Shown piece by piece: positions 1 to 5,903 of a DNA stretch of 42,302 nt; position 1 is the first letter of the stretch, and the number at the start of each line of letters is the position of its first letter. The notes below the pieces were generated by a model. The model was given only the letters and a program-made list of their open reading frames with translations, ran no database searches and was not told the DNA's origin. A program made the translations under genes and the position numbers. Source of the stretch: Nitrosomonas sp. (GTDB lineage Bacteria > Pseudomonadota > Gammaproteobacteria > Burkholderiales > Nitrosomonadaceae); assembly GCA_021774195.1 (NCBI GenBank), contig JAJFJJ010000054.1, positions 1-42,302 on the forward strand, given 5' to 3'.

Positions 1-107
1 GGAGTGATGAATAGGACAATCTGTCTCTCAACCGTTGATTGGAAAAACTTCGTTTTACCTCAAATAACAGAGTTTGTCCAGAATTTATACCTACCTTTAT
101 GTTTTAA
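1..107. other. Unassigned sequence downstream of truncated GGGPS gene
   Basis: This is where the missing C-terminus of the GGGPS-like gene would be expected, but none of the minus-strand frames resumes a GGGPS sequence. On the plus strand one frame is open from the window edge to a TAA at 109-111 (36 codons, including the stretch STVDWKNFVLPQ). It could be the end of a convergent gene, but I recognise no family, and an open frame of this length is expected by chance fairly often. Confidence 0.3.
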
Positions 108-662
108 TTAATAATACAGGGAGAGCGTGAATCCGCCGTGACTTCCAGCCTCAAGGTAGACACATTCCATTCCGTAGTATTGAGCGGTAAGTGCATATGC
201 AGTCACCTTATCGATATCTTCCGGTAGTATCTTGTCGACATTGCCAATCCGTTCAACTGTGGTCGGTCTTGCACTTGTGCTTACAACGATGTAACCCATC
301 GGAATGGTTTTGATACCCAGTTGTTTAACATACGGAGCAGCTTTCATTTGTTCACCAACAAGGAATTTCCTGTTTTGTGAGTTCATTAGCATCATCCAGA
401 AAATGTAGTCTGCATGTTTTGAAATTCCCTCAGCGTTTGCTGGAAAGAGGATGGTAGGTCGTTTACAACTTTTCTTAATAGCGGCTACTGTCTTATTTGT
501 ATCGTCGTAACGGGCAGTGGAACCGCCGATCATAATTCCATCTGAGCCATATATTTCAGCACTTGCGGCAATCTCTGCTGCTTTTTGAGGGGATTGTTGG
601 TCAGGATCAATTAGCGTGAAGTGAAGGACGCCCTCTGCTTGTACTAATGGTTTAATAAACAT
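108..662 (-). CDS. C-terminally truncated geranylgeranylglyceryl phosphate synthase-like protein (PcrB/GGGPS family)
   Basis: The family makes the first ether bond between sn-glycerol-1-phosphate and a polyprenyl diphosphate in a TIM barrel. What is seen: an N-terminal FTLIDPDQQ motif, a GIMIGGST loop, ILFPAN, a GYIVVS strand, and YLEAGS close to the stop, all in family order. The wording around PMGYIVV and ALTAQYYGMECVYLEAGS is closer to archaeal members than to Bacillus PcrB as I remember them. The protein is 184 aa, whereas the family is usually about 230-250 aa. It diverges right after YLEAGS and stops 10 codons later, so the last barrel strands and the GGG phosphate-binding loop are absent. 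It lies 42 bp downstream of devA and is probably cotranscribed with devBCA. The family is clear, but an active enzyme is doubtful. It may be a pseudogene. Confidence 0.75.
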   Translation of the reverse strand: MFIKPLVQAEGVLHFTLIDPDQQSPQKAAEIAASAEIYGSDGIMIGGSTARYDDTNKTVAAIKKSCKRPTILFPANAEGISKHADYIFWMMLMNSQNRKFLVGEQMKAAPYVKQLGIKTIPMGYIVVSTSARPTTVERIGNVDKILPEDIDKVTAYALTAQYYGMECVYLEAGSHGGFTLSLYY

Positions 663-704
663 GAAAAAAATGGTTTCAGTCGTTTTTGGTATTGTAGCGT
701 GGAA

Positions 705-1382
705 TTAAGCGTTATTAATGACACCATCTTCCAGCTCTACGACGCGATCGGCGATATTTAAAATACGGTAATCATGTGTGACGAGCAGTATGCTGGCACC
801 TGATTCTTTAGCCAATCGTTTTAGAATAGTGACTGCTTCTTGTCCACTTTGTTTATCCAGAGATGCCGTCGGTTCGTCGGCAAGTACAATTTTAGGTTGT
901 CCCACCAATGCCCTCGCAATGGAAACACGCTGACGCTGTCCGCCGGAAAGTTGATCCGGTTTATGATGTAATCGGTCGCCCATCCCAACAGCCCGCAACA
1001 TTTCGGTGGCACGTTCGAGTCTTTCTTTTTCAGTCATGCCATTGTGCATCTCTAGTGTCATACTGACATTTTGTTGGGCGGTCAGCGATTTGAGCAGATT
1101 ATGTTGTTGAAAAATATATCCTGTTTGCTGACGAATGTTCACTTTAATTTGTTCGGTGCTGTTAATTAATTGCTGACCGAGCACCTTAACACTGCCATCA
1201 ATTGCTTGGCGTAGACCACCGACAATGGTTAAAAAGGTTGTTTTGCCGGAACCGGAAGGCCCTGTCATAATGACTATCTCACCCTTGTGAATAGGAATGG
1301 TTACATTCTTCAGGACGGGTAGTGCTATTTCACCATTGATAAAACTGAAGTTCAGATTACGTACGTCGATTATGGGGGACAT
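705..1382 (-). CDS. devA: ABC exporter ATP-binding subunit, DevA family
   Basis: This is the ATPase of a DevBCA-type exporter, which works with the permease and the periplasmic adaptor encoded just upstream. The 225-aa protein has Walker A (GPSGSGKTT), a Q-loop (YIFQQHN), the ABC signature LSGGQRQRVSIARAL, Walker B (IVLADEPTASLD) and an H-loop (LLVTHD). It belongs to the LolD/MacB/DevA clade. An open frame extends 22 codons further upstream, but I chose the ATG at 1382 because it overlaps the devC stop by one base (TGATG), giving translational coupling, and because MSPIIDVRNLNF is the expected N-terminus. The substrate is unknown. In cyanobacteria this family exports heterocyst glycolipids through TolC. 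Here the neighbouring lipid-synthase remnant makes a lipid cargo conceivable but unproven. Confidence 0.9.
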   Translation of the reverse strand: MSPIIDVRNLNFSFINGEIALPVLKNVTIPIHKGEIVIMTGPSGSGKTTFLTIVGGLRQAIDGSVKVLGQQLINSTEQIKVNIRQQTGYIFQQHNLLKSLTAQQNVSMTLEMHNGMTEKERLERATEMLRAVGMGDRLHHKPDQLSGGQRQRVSIARALVGQPKIVLADEPTASLDKQSGQEAVTILKRLAKESGASILLVTHDYRILNIADRVVELEDGVINNA

Positions 1383-2551
1383 CAGAACATATCCGCAGGA
1401 TTGGCATCTTTTAATTTCCGAATCGCAAGAAGACCAGCCGTAAAGCACATAGACAGAATGAAAAGGAAAACAGTCATGACTTTGCTGAAGCTTATGGGCA
1501 TGGGCATAAACATTTGAGACTCAGCCAAATGGTATAAACCGATTGAAAGGATAAGGCCGGGAATAAAACCCAGTACGGCCAGAAAAAAAGCTGTTGCAAA
1601 TACCAGGCGAACAAAGTAGCTTTGTTTGTATCCCATGGCTTTTAGAGTGGCAAATTCGTGACGATGGTTAGCAATATCAGTAAAAAGAATCTGATAGACA
1701 ATCACTAAGCCAACGATCAACCCCATCACTGTTCCAAAACCAAAAATAAATCCGATAGGTGCTGTTTCGGTCCAGTATTTTGTTTCGAATTCAATTAGTT
1801 CTGCAAAAGTGAAAATGTTGACGAACGAGTTAAGCTGTTTATCAAGATCAGCCTTTGTCTGCTCAATCGATGCGCCGGGATGAAGTCGGATGACGCCCAT
1901 ATCGATATCACCTGGATTTCTAGCTGGAAACATACGCATGAAATTTAGATCACTTGTTACCACATTTCCGTCTGCGGCAAAGGATATACCTAGGCGGAAG
2001 AAGTCTATAATCTGTATCTTATAATCATTGATTTCTGTTTCTGTTCGTCCGGCTTCGAATAATTGGCGAACCGGACCGAATTCAGGGCGAGAATATTCGT
2101 CAAATATAATCGTATTCTTGAGCCGCAATTCGATACGTTTGTTTTTAATGGTTTCTACATCGAATAACTCAGCATCTGGATCAAAGCCGTAGACCATCAG
2201 CGTTCGTTTGATGTTGGTTTCGATTGTTTTAAACGCTGCTAATCCTAGATACAATGGGGAAACTTCAGCGACTGCTGAGTGGCCCAGTGCGCGCATGAGT
2301 TCATTCCGTTTGAAAGTAACAGGGCGCCACATTGCTTCACTTTGCTTATGCATCAGGAATAAATCGCCGCTTAATTTTTTCGGGGCGGTAGCTGCACTGG
2401 CAATAAGTGCATCTTTGAAACCCAATTGCATAAATACCAGAACACAGGCGAATAAAACACCGGCGATAGCAGCCATCAATTTGGTTTGGTCGTGAATCAA
2501 CTGCCGCCAAGCCAGGCGTGCCGGGGAATAATACCAGGGAAAGATATTCAT
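1382..2551 (-). CDS. devC: ABC exporter permease, DevC family
   Basis: This inner-membrane permease has 389 aa, the usual DevC length. The layout is FtsX/MacB-like: one membrane segment near residues 24-45, a periplasmic domain of about 210 residues, and three segments near 262-287, 313-338 and 355-378. The conserved cytoplasmic stretch HRHEFATLKAMGYKQ precedes the third segment and is the coupling region typical of the family. The stop overlaps the devA start by one base. The start overlaps the devB stop by four bases (ATGA), so the three proteins are translated as a unit. No frameshift or missing segment is visible. Function as an exporter permease follows from the family. What it exports cannot be read from the sequence. 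Confidence 0.9.
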   Translation of the reverse strand: MNIFPWYYSPARLAWRQLIHDQTKLMAAIAGVLFACVLVFMQLGFKDALIASAATAPKKLSGDLFLMHKQSEAMWRPVTFKRNELMRALGHSAVAEVSPLYLGLAAFKTIETNIKRTLMVYGFDPDAELFDVETIKNKRIELRLKNTIIFDEYSRPEFGPVRQLFEAGRTETEINDYKIQIIDFFRLGISFAADGNVVTSDLNFMRMFPARNPGDIDMGVIRLHPGASIEQTKADLDKQLNSFVNIFTFAELIEFETKYWTETAPIGFIFGFGTVMGLIVGLVIVYQILFTDIANHRHEFATLKAMGYKQSYFVRLVFATAFFLAVLGFIPGLILSIGLYHLAESQMFMPMPISFSKVMTVFLFILSMCFTAGLLAIRKLKDANPADMF

Positions 2552-3447
2552 GGTTCTATCCGCACATGAACCTGCCGAAAGATTTGATGTTGTAAATCAG
2601 TGACCGCCCTCGGTTCCAGCGTAAGCCGTACTTCTATAATCCGATTATCCCTATCCGCTAAGGGATCTGTATCATTTAAATCATTTTTCCGCACTAGAAA
2701 ACCGAGTTCTCTAACTTCGGCAGTATAGCCCTGATTAAATCCCGTCGCGCTGATAACGGCTTTTTGTCCCACTTTGACTTGAACTAGGTCGGATTCATAG
2801 ACTTCTGCAACAACATCAAGTTGCGTTAAATCAGCCATTTCTAGAAGACCGCCATCTTTGATTCGTTCTCCAGGTCGTGTCAGGATTTTTAAAATAGTAC
2901 CCGAAATCGGGGCATGGATGAGTGTGTTTTTTAATCCGGCTACCGAGACGCGTTGTTCTGATTCGGCATGTGCTATTTCGGCGGATAAGCGTTTAAGATT
3001 GGCCTCGGATTGTGCAAACGCCAAATATTTTGCATCGGCAAGTGAAATGCTTGCCATAGCGTCTTGTTTGAGAGATTGATAGCGAAGGTGTTCTTTTTTG
3101 TTAAAGGTGAGCGCTACTTGCTCGATATTTCTCTTCTCTTCCAGCACCTTAATGTGTGTTTCGGCTGCTTGTACTTCAGCATTTCTTTTATCATAATCCG
3201 AGAGTATTGCTAATTTGTCACCCAATTTGACTTGGTCGCCTTCTGCAAAAAGAAGTCGTTCAACTTTGGCGCCTTCAGGCCCGGCATTATGGGAAACGTT
3301 AATCACTCGTGAACGTGGTTCGATATGTCCCAGGGAACCAATACCCTGACTTTTAATGGAGACTCCGGTTGTTTCCGCAAGTATGCTTAAACTAATAGTA
3401 ATAAGAAATAAACAGAATAAAAGCGAAAATGCTATTTTAGCGGACAT
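2548..3447 (-). CDS. devB: Periplasmic adaptor (HlyD/membrane fusion) subunit, DevB family
   Basis: This membrane-fusion protein would link the DevC/DevA inner-membrane complex to a TolC-like outer-membrane channel. The 299 aa hold an uncleaved N-terminal membrane anchor (about residues 5-24), a first lipoyl half (VERLLFAEGDQVKLGDKLAIL), a coiled-coil hairpin near 90-165 rich in Ala, Glu and Lys, the second lipoyl half (IHAPISGTILKI..PGERIKDGG) and a beta-barrel ending in QVHVRIEP. It is shorter than many HlyD proteins but normal for DevB. It is the first clear gene of the devB-devC-devA-GGGPS' run. No strong Shine-Dalgarno is visible before the ATG. The two small ORFs upstream could belong to the same transcript. 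Confidence 0.85.
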   Translation of the reverse strand: MSAKIAFSLLFCLFLITISLSILAETTGVSIKSQGIGSLGHIEPRSRVINVSHNAGPEGAKVERLLFAEGDQVKLGDKLAILSDYDKRNAEVQAAETHIKVLEEKRNIEQVALTFNKKEHLRYQSLKQDAMASISLADAKYLAFAQSEANLKRLSAEIAHAESEQRVSVAGLKNTLIHAPISGTILKILTRPGERIKDGGLLEMADLTQLDVVAEVYESDLVQVKVGQKAVISATGFNQGYTAEVRELGFLVRKNDLNDTDPLADRDNRIIEVRLTLEPRAVTDLQHQIFRQVHVRIEP

Positions 3448-3528
3448 AGAAAAATCTCAATTCTGGTGCAACTTTGGGTTGAGTTGGCCCGATTCTTTCG
3501 GAGATTTTTTTGTCTGAGTCAAGCTGCA

Positions 3529-3648
3529 TTAGCAAGTCTGTTCCAAATAAATTTGACTGGTGAGAGGTGTGAGAAGATTGCCAAAAAGTAGCCATACGCC
3601 TAGTATGATAAAAATGATATTAATTGATATGGCAGCTATATGCTGCAT
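3529..3648 (-). CDS. Possible 39-aa single-span membrane protein, unrecognised
   Basis: ATG at 3648, TAA at 3529. The product has a strongly hydrophobic stretch, ISINIIFIILGVWLLFGNLL (residues 8-27), and a short polar tail with one C-terminal Cys. It lies 81 bp upstream of devB on the same strand. The start codon falls inside the partial copy of the MITE-like repeat (3627-3700), and there is no good Shine-Dalgarno within the usual distance. It may therefore be the surviving 3' part of a longer membrane-protein gene rather than a complete gene. I know of no family for it. Confidence 0.3.
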   Translation of the reverse strand: MQHIAAISINIIFIILGVWLLFGNLLTPLTSQIYLEQTC

Positions 3649-3700
3649 CAAAATTTTTTATTCTCGCCTTGTTTAGAAATCCGAATTTATAGAGGTGCCC
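3627..3700. repeat. Partial, diverged copy of the 180-bp MITE-like element
   Basis: From 3627 to 3700 the sequence follows the right half of the element at 5654-5833: a shared TATATGCTGC core, then TTCTCGCCTTG, then TTTAGAAATCCGAATTT, ending in the terminal-repeat form AGAGGTGCCC. It lacks four bases (TCTT) in the CTTGTCTTG stretch and has several substitutions. No left end and no target duplication are visible, so it is an old, truncated copy. It marks the right terminus of the family at GCCC, because the flanking bases beyond that point differ between the two copies. Confidence 0.7.
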
Positions 3701-3763
3701 CATAGTAATACCTAATGCTTTGCCAAGTCTATAGAGTTAGAGGCGTTGTTGAAATTGCCGGCC

Positions 3764-3922
3764 CTAAGCTTCAGAAGGAGTGACAGATAGGCGGGAAGCA
3801 TCGCAAAACCACATGGTTTGACTCATATATACAGATACAATACCTGCTCCAGAAGTATAGCCAACCGGCAGTATTCCAACCAGTTGAGTCATTGACTGGA
3901 TTGTTAGTACCTGTAAATCCAT
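3764..3922 (-). CDS. Possible 52-aa protein of unknown function upstream of devBCA
   Basis: ATG at 3922, TAG at 3764. The start is well supported: AGGAG sits 5 bases upstream (3928-3932) and a perfect TATAAT -10 hexamer (3946-3951) lies 23 bases before the ATG. The product is fairly hydrophobic, with a Gly-rich stretch (VGILPVGYTSGAGIVSVYM, residues 15-33), one Cys at residue 40 and a polar C-terminus. I recognise no family. It lies upstream of and parallel to the devBCA exporter, separated by the partial MITE and the 39-aa ORF. It could be a small exported or regulatory peptide, or a relic of a larger gene. The good initiation signals argue for expression, and the surrounding decay argues for caution. 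Confidence 0.4.
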   Translation of the reverse strand: MDLQVLTIQSMTQLVGILPVGYTSGAGIVSVYMSQTMWFCDASRLSVTPSEA

Positions 3923-3945
3923 TTCTACTCCTAATAATTTCTAAA

Positions 3946-3951
3946 ATTATA
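3946..3951 (-). promoter_or_regulatory. -10 hexamer upstream of the 52-aa ORF and devBCA
   Basis: The minus-strand sequence reads TATAAT, an exact sigma70 -10 match, 23 bases before the ATG of the 52-aa ORF. At a 17-base spacing the -35 position reads TTATGT, a poor match. It is the best promoter candidate in front of the small ORFs and possibly the whole devBCA-GGGPS' run. Confidence 0.4.
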
Positions 3952-3993
3952 GGCTATAAATTCATGCAACATAATTAAACTAATAAGGTTTTT

Positions 3994-4298
3994 ACATACC
4001 AAAGCTGGAGCTACCTGGCATGTGTGTTCGACTTGATCACAAAAGAAGTTATTGGGTGGGCAATGTCAAGAACACCTAATGCTGAGTTGGTCAAAACAGC
4101 ATTGAGCCATGTAGTTCTGAAGCGACAGCCCAACACGACGCAATTGTTATTGCGTTCGGATTAGGGCGCACAATATTCAGAAAAATTATTTGTCGATTAT
4201 TTGGTTAATCAGAGTTGAGTCGCTGCGGAAACTGTTGGGATAACCGTGTGATGGAGCGTTTTGGTTCGCCTTCTACTTTTCCTGGCTCTGTGAAATAA
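3994..4298 (+). pseudogene. Decayed IS3-family transposase (OrfB) fragment
   Basis: The plus strand reads as the catalytic core of an IS3-family DDE transposase. FDLITKEVIGWAMSRTP carries the first Asp and ELVKTALSHVVLKRQ follows. LLLRSD then carries the second Asp, directly followed by an in-frame TAG where family members have RG or KG, and GAQYSEKLFVDYL comes next. After another stop the frame shifts, and CGNCWDNRVMERF, with the catalytic Glu, continues in a different frame. Both the N-terminal helix-turn-helix part and the C-terminal tail are missing. With two or more stops and a frameshift it is not functional. It shows that mobile elements have eroded the region upstream of devBCA. Confidence 0.8.
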
Positions 4299-4334
4299 GC
4301 GGAGCATTCTTCATGTATGTTCATTTCTAAAAGT

Positions 4335-5423
4335 CTATATTGGAAGGACTGATCTATTAAAAATAGATTCAAAACTTGATTCTAATTGAACAAATGCATC
4401 AACAATTCGGGGGTCAAAATGACTGCCTCTTTTGTTTATAATGATTTCTTTGCTTTTCTCATGAGTTATGGGTTTTTTGTATGGTCTTACTGAACGCAGC
4501 GCATCATACACATCGGCAACAGCCATAATTCTTGCCTCAATTGGAATTGCATCGCCTCTTAATCCTTCTGGGTATCCTGTTCCATCCCAATATTCTTGAT
4601 GGTAAAGGGCGATATTATGGCCAATCCCAAGGAACTCCGGGTAGCAAGAATTTTTCAATATTTTTTTTATAGCTTCAGCACCAAAAATGGTATGTTGTTT
4701 CATAACTTCCCATTCTGTGGTTGTTAGTTTCCCCGGTTTTAGAAGGATCTGATCTGGAATACCTACTTTCCCAATATCATGAAGAGGGCTGGACAGTGTT
4801 ATTAGCTCGATAAATTGTTCATCAATAGATTCAAAACCCTGTTGACCTTTCAGTAGAAGTGATAACTCACGTGTAAATGTGCTGACTCGATTAAGGTGGT
4901 TTCCAGTTTCCGGGTCTTTGTATTCAGCAATAGCGCCAAGTGCGGCTATGGTGGATTTATATGCATTTCCGAAGTCATCTTTTAGGCGCTGTAAGCTTTC
5001 GTAATCTCTTTCGCAAATCATTTTTCCCAACCTAAGCGCAAAGTAGGCATCGATTTTTACCAATGAATTAAAGCTTGAGCGATTAAGTGTTAAACAAATA
5101 ACGGGTTCGTTTGCAGTCCTGACTGTGGCCGTCCGAATATTATGGGGTTCTAGTAGAGCCAGCTCTCCAAAACACTCGCCTTGTTTCAATATTCGAATAT
5201 TTCGAGCGATCTGGAAATATAGCTTTTGAGAAACTTCGACCTTGCCTTGTGCGATAAAAAAAAGCTTATCTCCTGTTTCACCCTCCCTGATAATAGTTAT
5301 ATTCGGCTCAAATTTTTCAATTTTTGCTAATTTCTTGGCTCTCTGAATAAGTGCTGGATCTAGGCCGGTAAATAACTGGCAATTATCTATCGTATTTAAT
5401 AAATTCGTATTAGAGTTATTCAT
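4335..5423 (-). CDS. Cyclic-nucleotide-binding domain plus HD-GYP domain protein (putative c-di-GMP phosphodiesterase)
   Basis: HD-GYP proteins hydrolyse cyclic di-GMP. This 362-aa cytoplasmic protein joins a cNMP-binding domain (about residues 18-135) to an HD-GYP domain (about 155-350). The sensor shows GDKLFFIAQGKVEV and the phosphate-binding cassette FGELAL...RTA (85-99), as in CRP-like domains. The catalytic part shows H176, the HD pair in LHDIGKVGIP (215-216), KQH (H244), HQEYWDGTGYPEGL with the GYP triplet at 283-285, and VADVYDAL. All key residues are present. There is no receiver domain and no membrane segment. It stands alone, without an operon partner. No Shine-Dalgarno is visible, but TATAAT occurs 28 bases upstream of the ATG. 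Phosphodiesterase activity and cNMP control are inferred from the domains. Confidence 0.85.
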   Translation of the reverse strand: MNNSNTNLLNTIDNCQLFTGLDPALIQRAKKLAKIEKFEPNITIIREGETGDKLFFIAQGKVEVSQKLYFQIARNIRILKQGECFGELALLEPHNIRTATVRTANEPVICLTLNRSSFNSLVKIDAYFALRLGKMICERDYESLQRLKDDFGNAYKSTIAALGAIAEYKDPETGNHLNRVSTFTRELSLLLKGQQGFESIDEQFIELITLSSPLHDIGKVGIPDQILLKPGKLTTTEWEVMKQHTIFGAEAIKKILKNSCYPEFLGIGHNIALYHQEYWDGTGYPEGLRGDAIPIEARIMAVADVYDALRSVRPYKKPITHEKSKEIIINKRGSHFDPRIVDAFVQLESSFESIFNRSVLPI

Positions 5424-5451
5424 ATATGTTTTTATTCAATAAAACCGCTTC

Positions 5452-5457
5452 ATTATA
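5452..5457 (-). promoter_or_regulatory. Possible -10 hexamer of the HD-GYP gene
   Basis: The minus strand reads TATAAT, an exact sigma70 -10 match, 28 bases before the start codon at 5423. No convincing -35 is seen at 16-18 bases upstream, so an activator or another -35 arrangement would be needed. Confidence 0.3.
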
Positions 5458-5529
5458 AGGGAGGAAGTGGGAGCTATTTTGAGTATATGTGTGGAAAGAT
5501 ACTATGGCAAGTGCGCTAACGAGCATAAC

Positions 5530-5580
5530 CCTAAAATCCTCAGTTGATTGTTTTTGTAGCGATCAACTGAGGAATTTAGG
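5530..5580. repeat. 51-bp near-perfect inverted repeat (21-bp arms, 9-base loop)
   Basis: The left arm (5530-5550) begins CCTAAAATCCTCAGTTGAT. The right arm (5560-5580) is its reverse complement at 19 of 21 positions, and the loop is TTTTTGTAG. The core TCCTCAGTTGAT/ATCAACTGAGGA is a perfect 12-bp palindrome pair. No T-run follows on either strand, so it is not a standard intrinsic terminator. It could be a REP-like palindromic unit or two abutting insertion-sequence ends. The first 11 bases recur inverted at 5841-5851, beyond the MITE. Confidence 0.7.
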
Positions 5581-5653
5581 TTCAATGGGTTGAGACAGGT
5601 GGGAATGTGCGGGCACCATCAGGGCGAGAGGTGTTATTTAAATCCTATCTAAA

Positions 5654-5833
5654 GGGCACCTCTAAAAATCCATATTTGCGAGCATCCGCAAAGCGAATTG
5701 CCTGCTTACCCCGTTTCGTCACAATACTGCGTTACTCACAAAAAATATCACCTTACATATCAGTTATATGCTGCGTCAATATTTTTTGTTCTCGCCTTGT
5801 CTTGTTTAGAAATCCGAATTTTTAGAGGCGCCC
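5654..5833. mobile_element. 180-bp MITE-like element with terminal inverted repeats and TAAA target duplication
   Basis: The left end reads GGGCACCTCTAAAAAT and the right end is its reverse complement with one change (GGGCGCCTCTAAAAAT), so the ends are about 16 bp terminal inverted repeats with one mismatch. The element is flanked by direct TAAA repeats (5650-5653 and 5834-5837), consistent with a 4-bp target duplication. Inside, ACAAAAAATAT (5738-5748) pairs perfectly with ATATTTTTTGT (5779-5789). There is no transposase gene, so it would depend on a related full insertion sequence elsewhere. The partial copy at 3627-3700 shows it is a repeat family. Confidence 0.75.
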
Positions 5834-5903
5834 TAAAGGTAGGATTTTAGGATCATGATTTAATATGTTTATCGCAACATCCTTACGCACTCCTGATAGC
5901 AAC

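Larger units (their letters stand above)
5424..5903. other. 480-bp intergenic region: promoter, palindromes and MITE only
   Basis: Between the HD-GYP gene and czcA there is no convincing coding region. The stretch holds the possible -10 (5452-5457), the 51-bp inverted repeat (5530-5580), the MITE (5654-5833) and the inverted copy AGGATTTTAGG (5841-5851). The bases after 5851 up to the czcA stop show nothing I can name. A plus-strand open frame across 5607-5825 coincides with the MITE and is not treated as a gene. Confidence 0.6.

Noticed and set aside
1-111. 36-codon plus-strand frame open to the left edge as a partial gene
   Set aside because: No recognisable motif, and an open stretch of this length is not significant; described only as unassigned sequence.
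5607-5825. 72-codon plus-strand open frame
   Set aside because: It coincides with the MITE, spans its left terminal repeat and ends inside the right terminal repeat, and has no recognisable Shine-Dalgarno or family.
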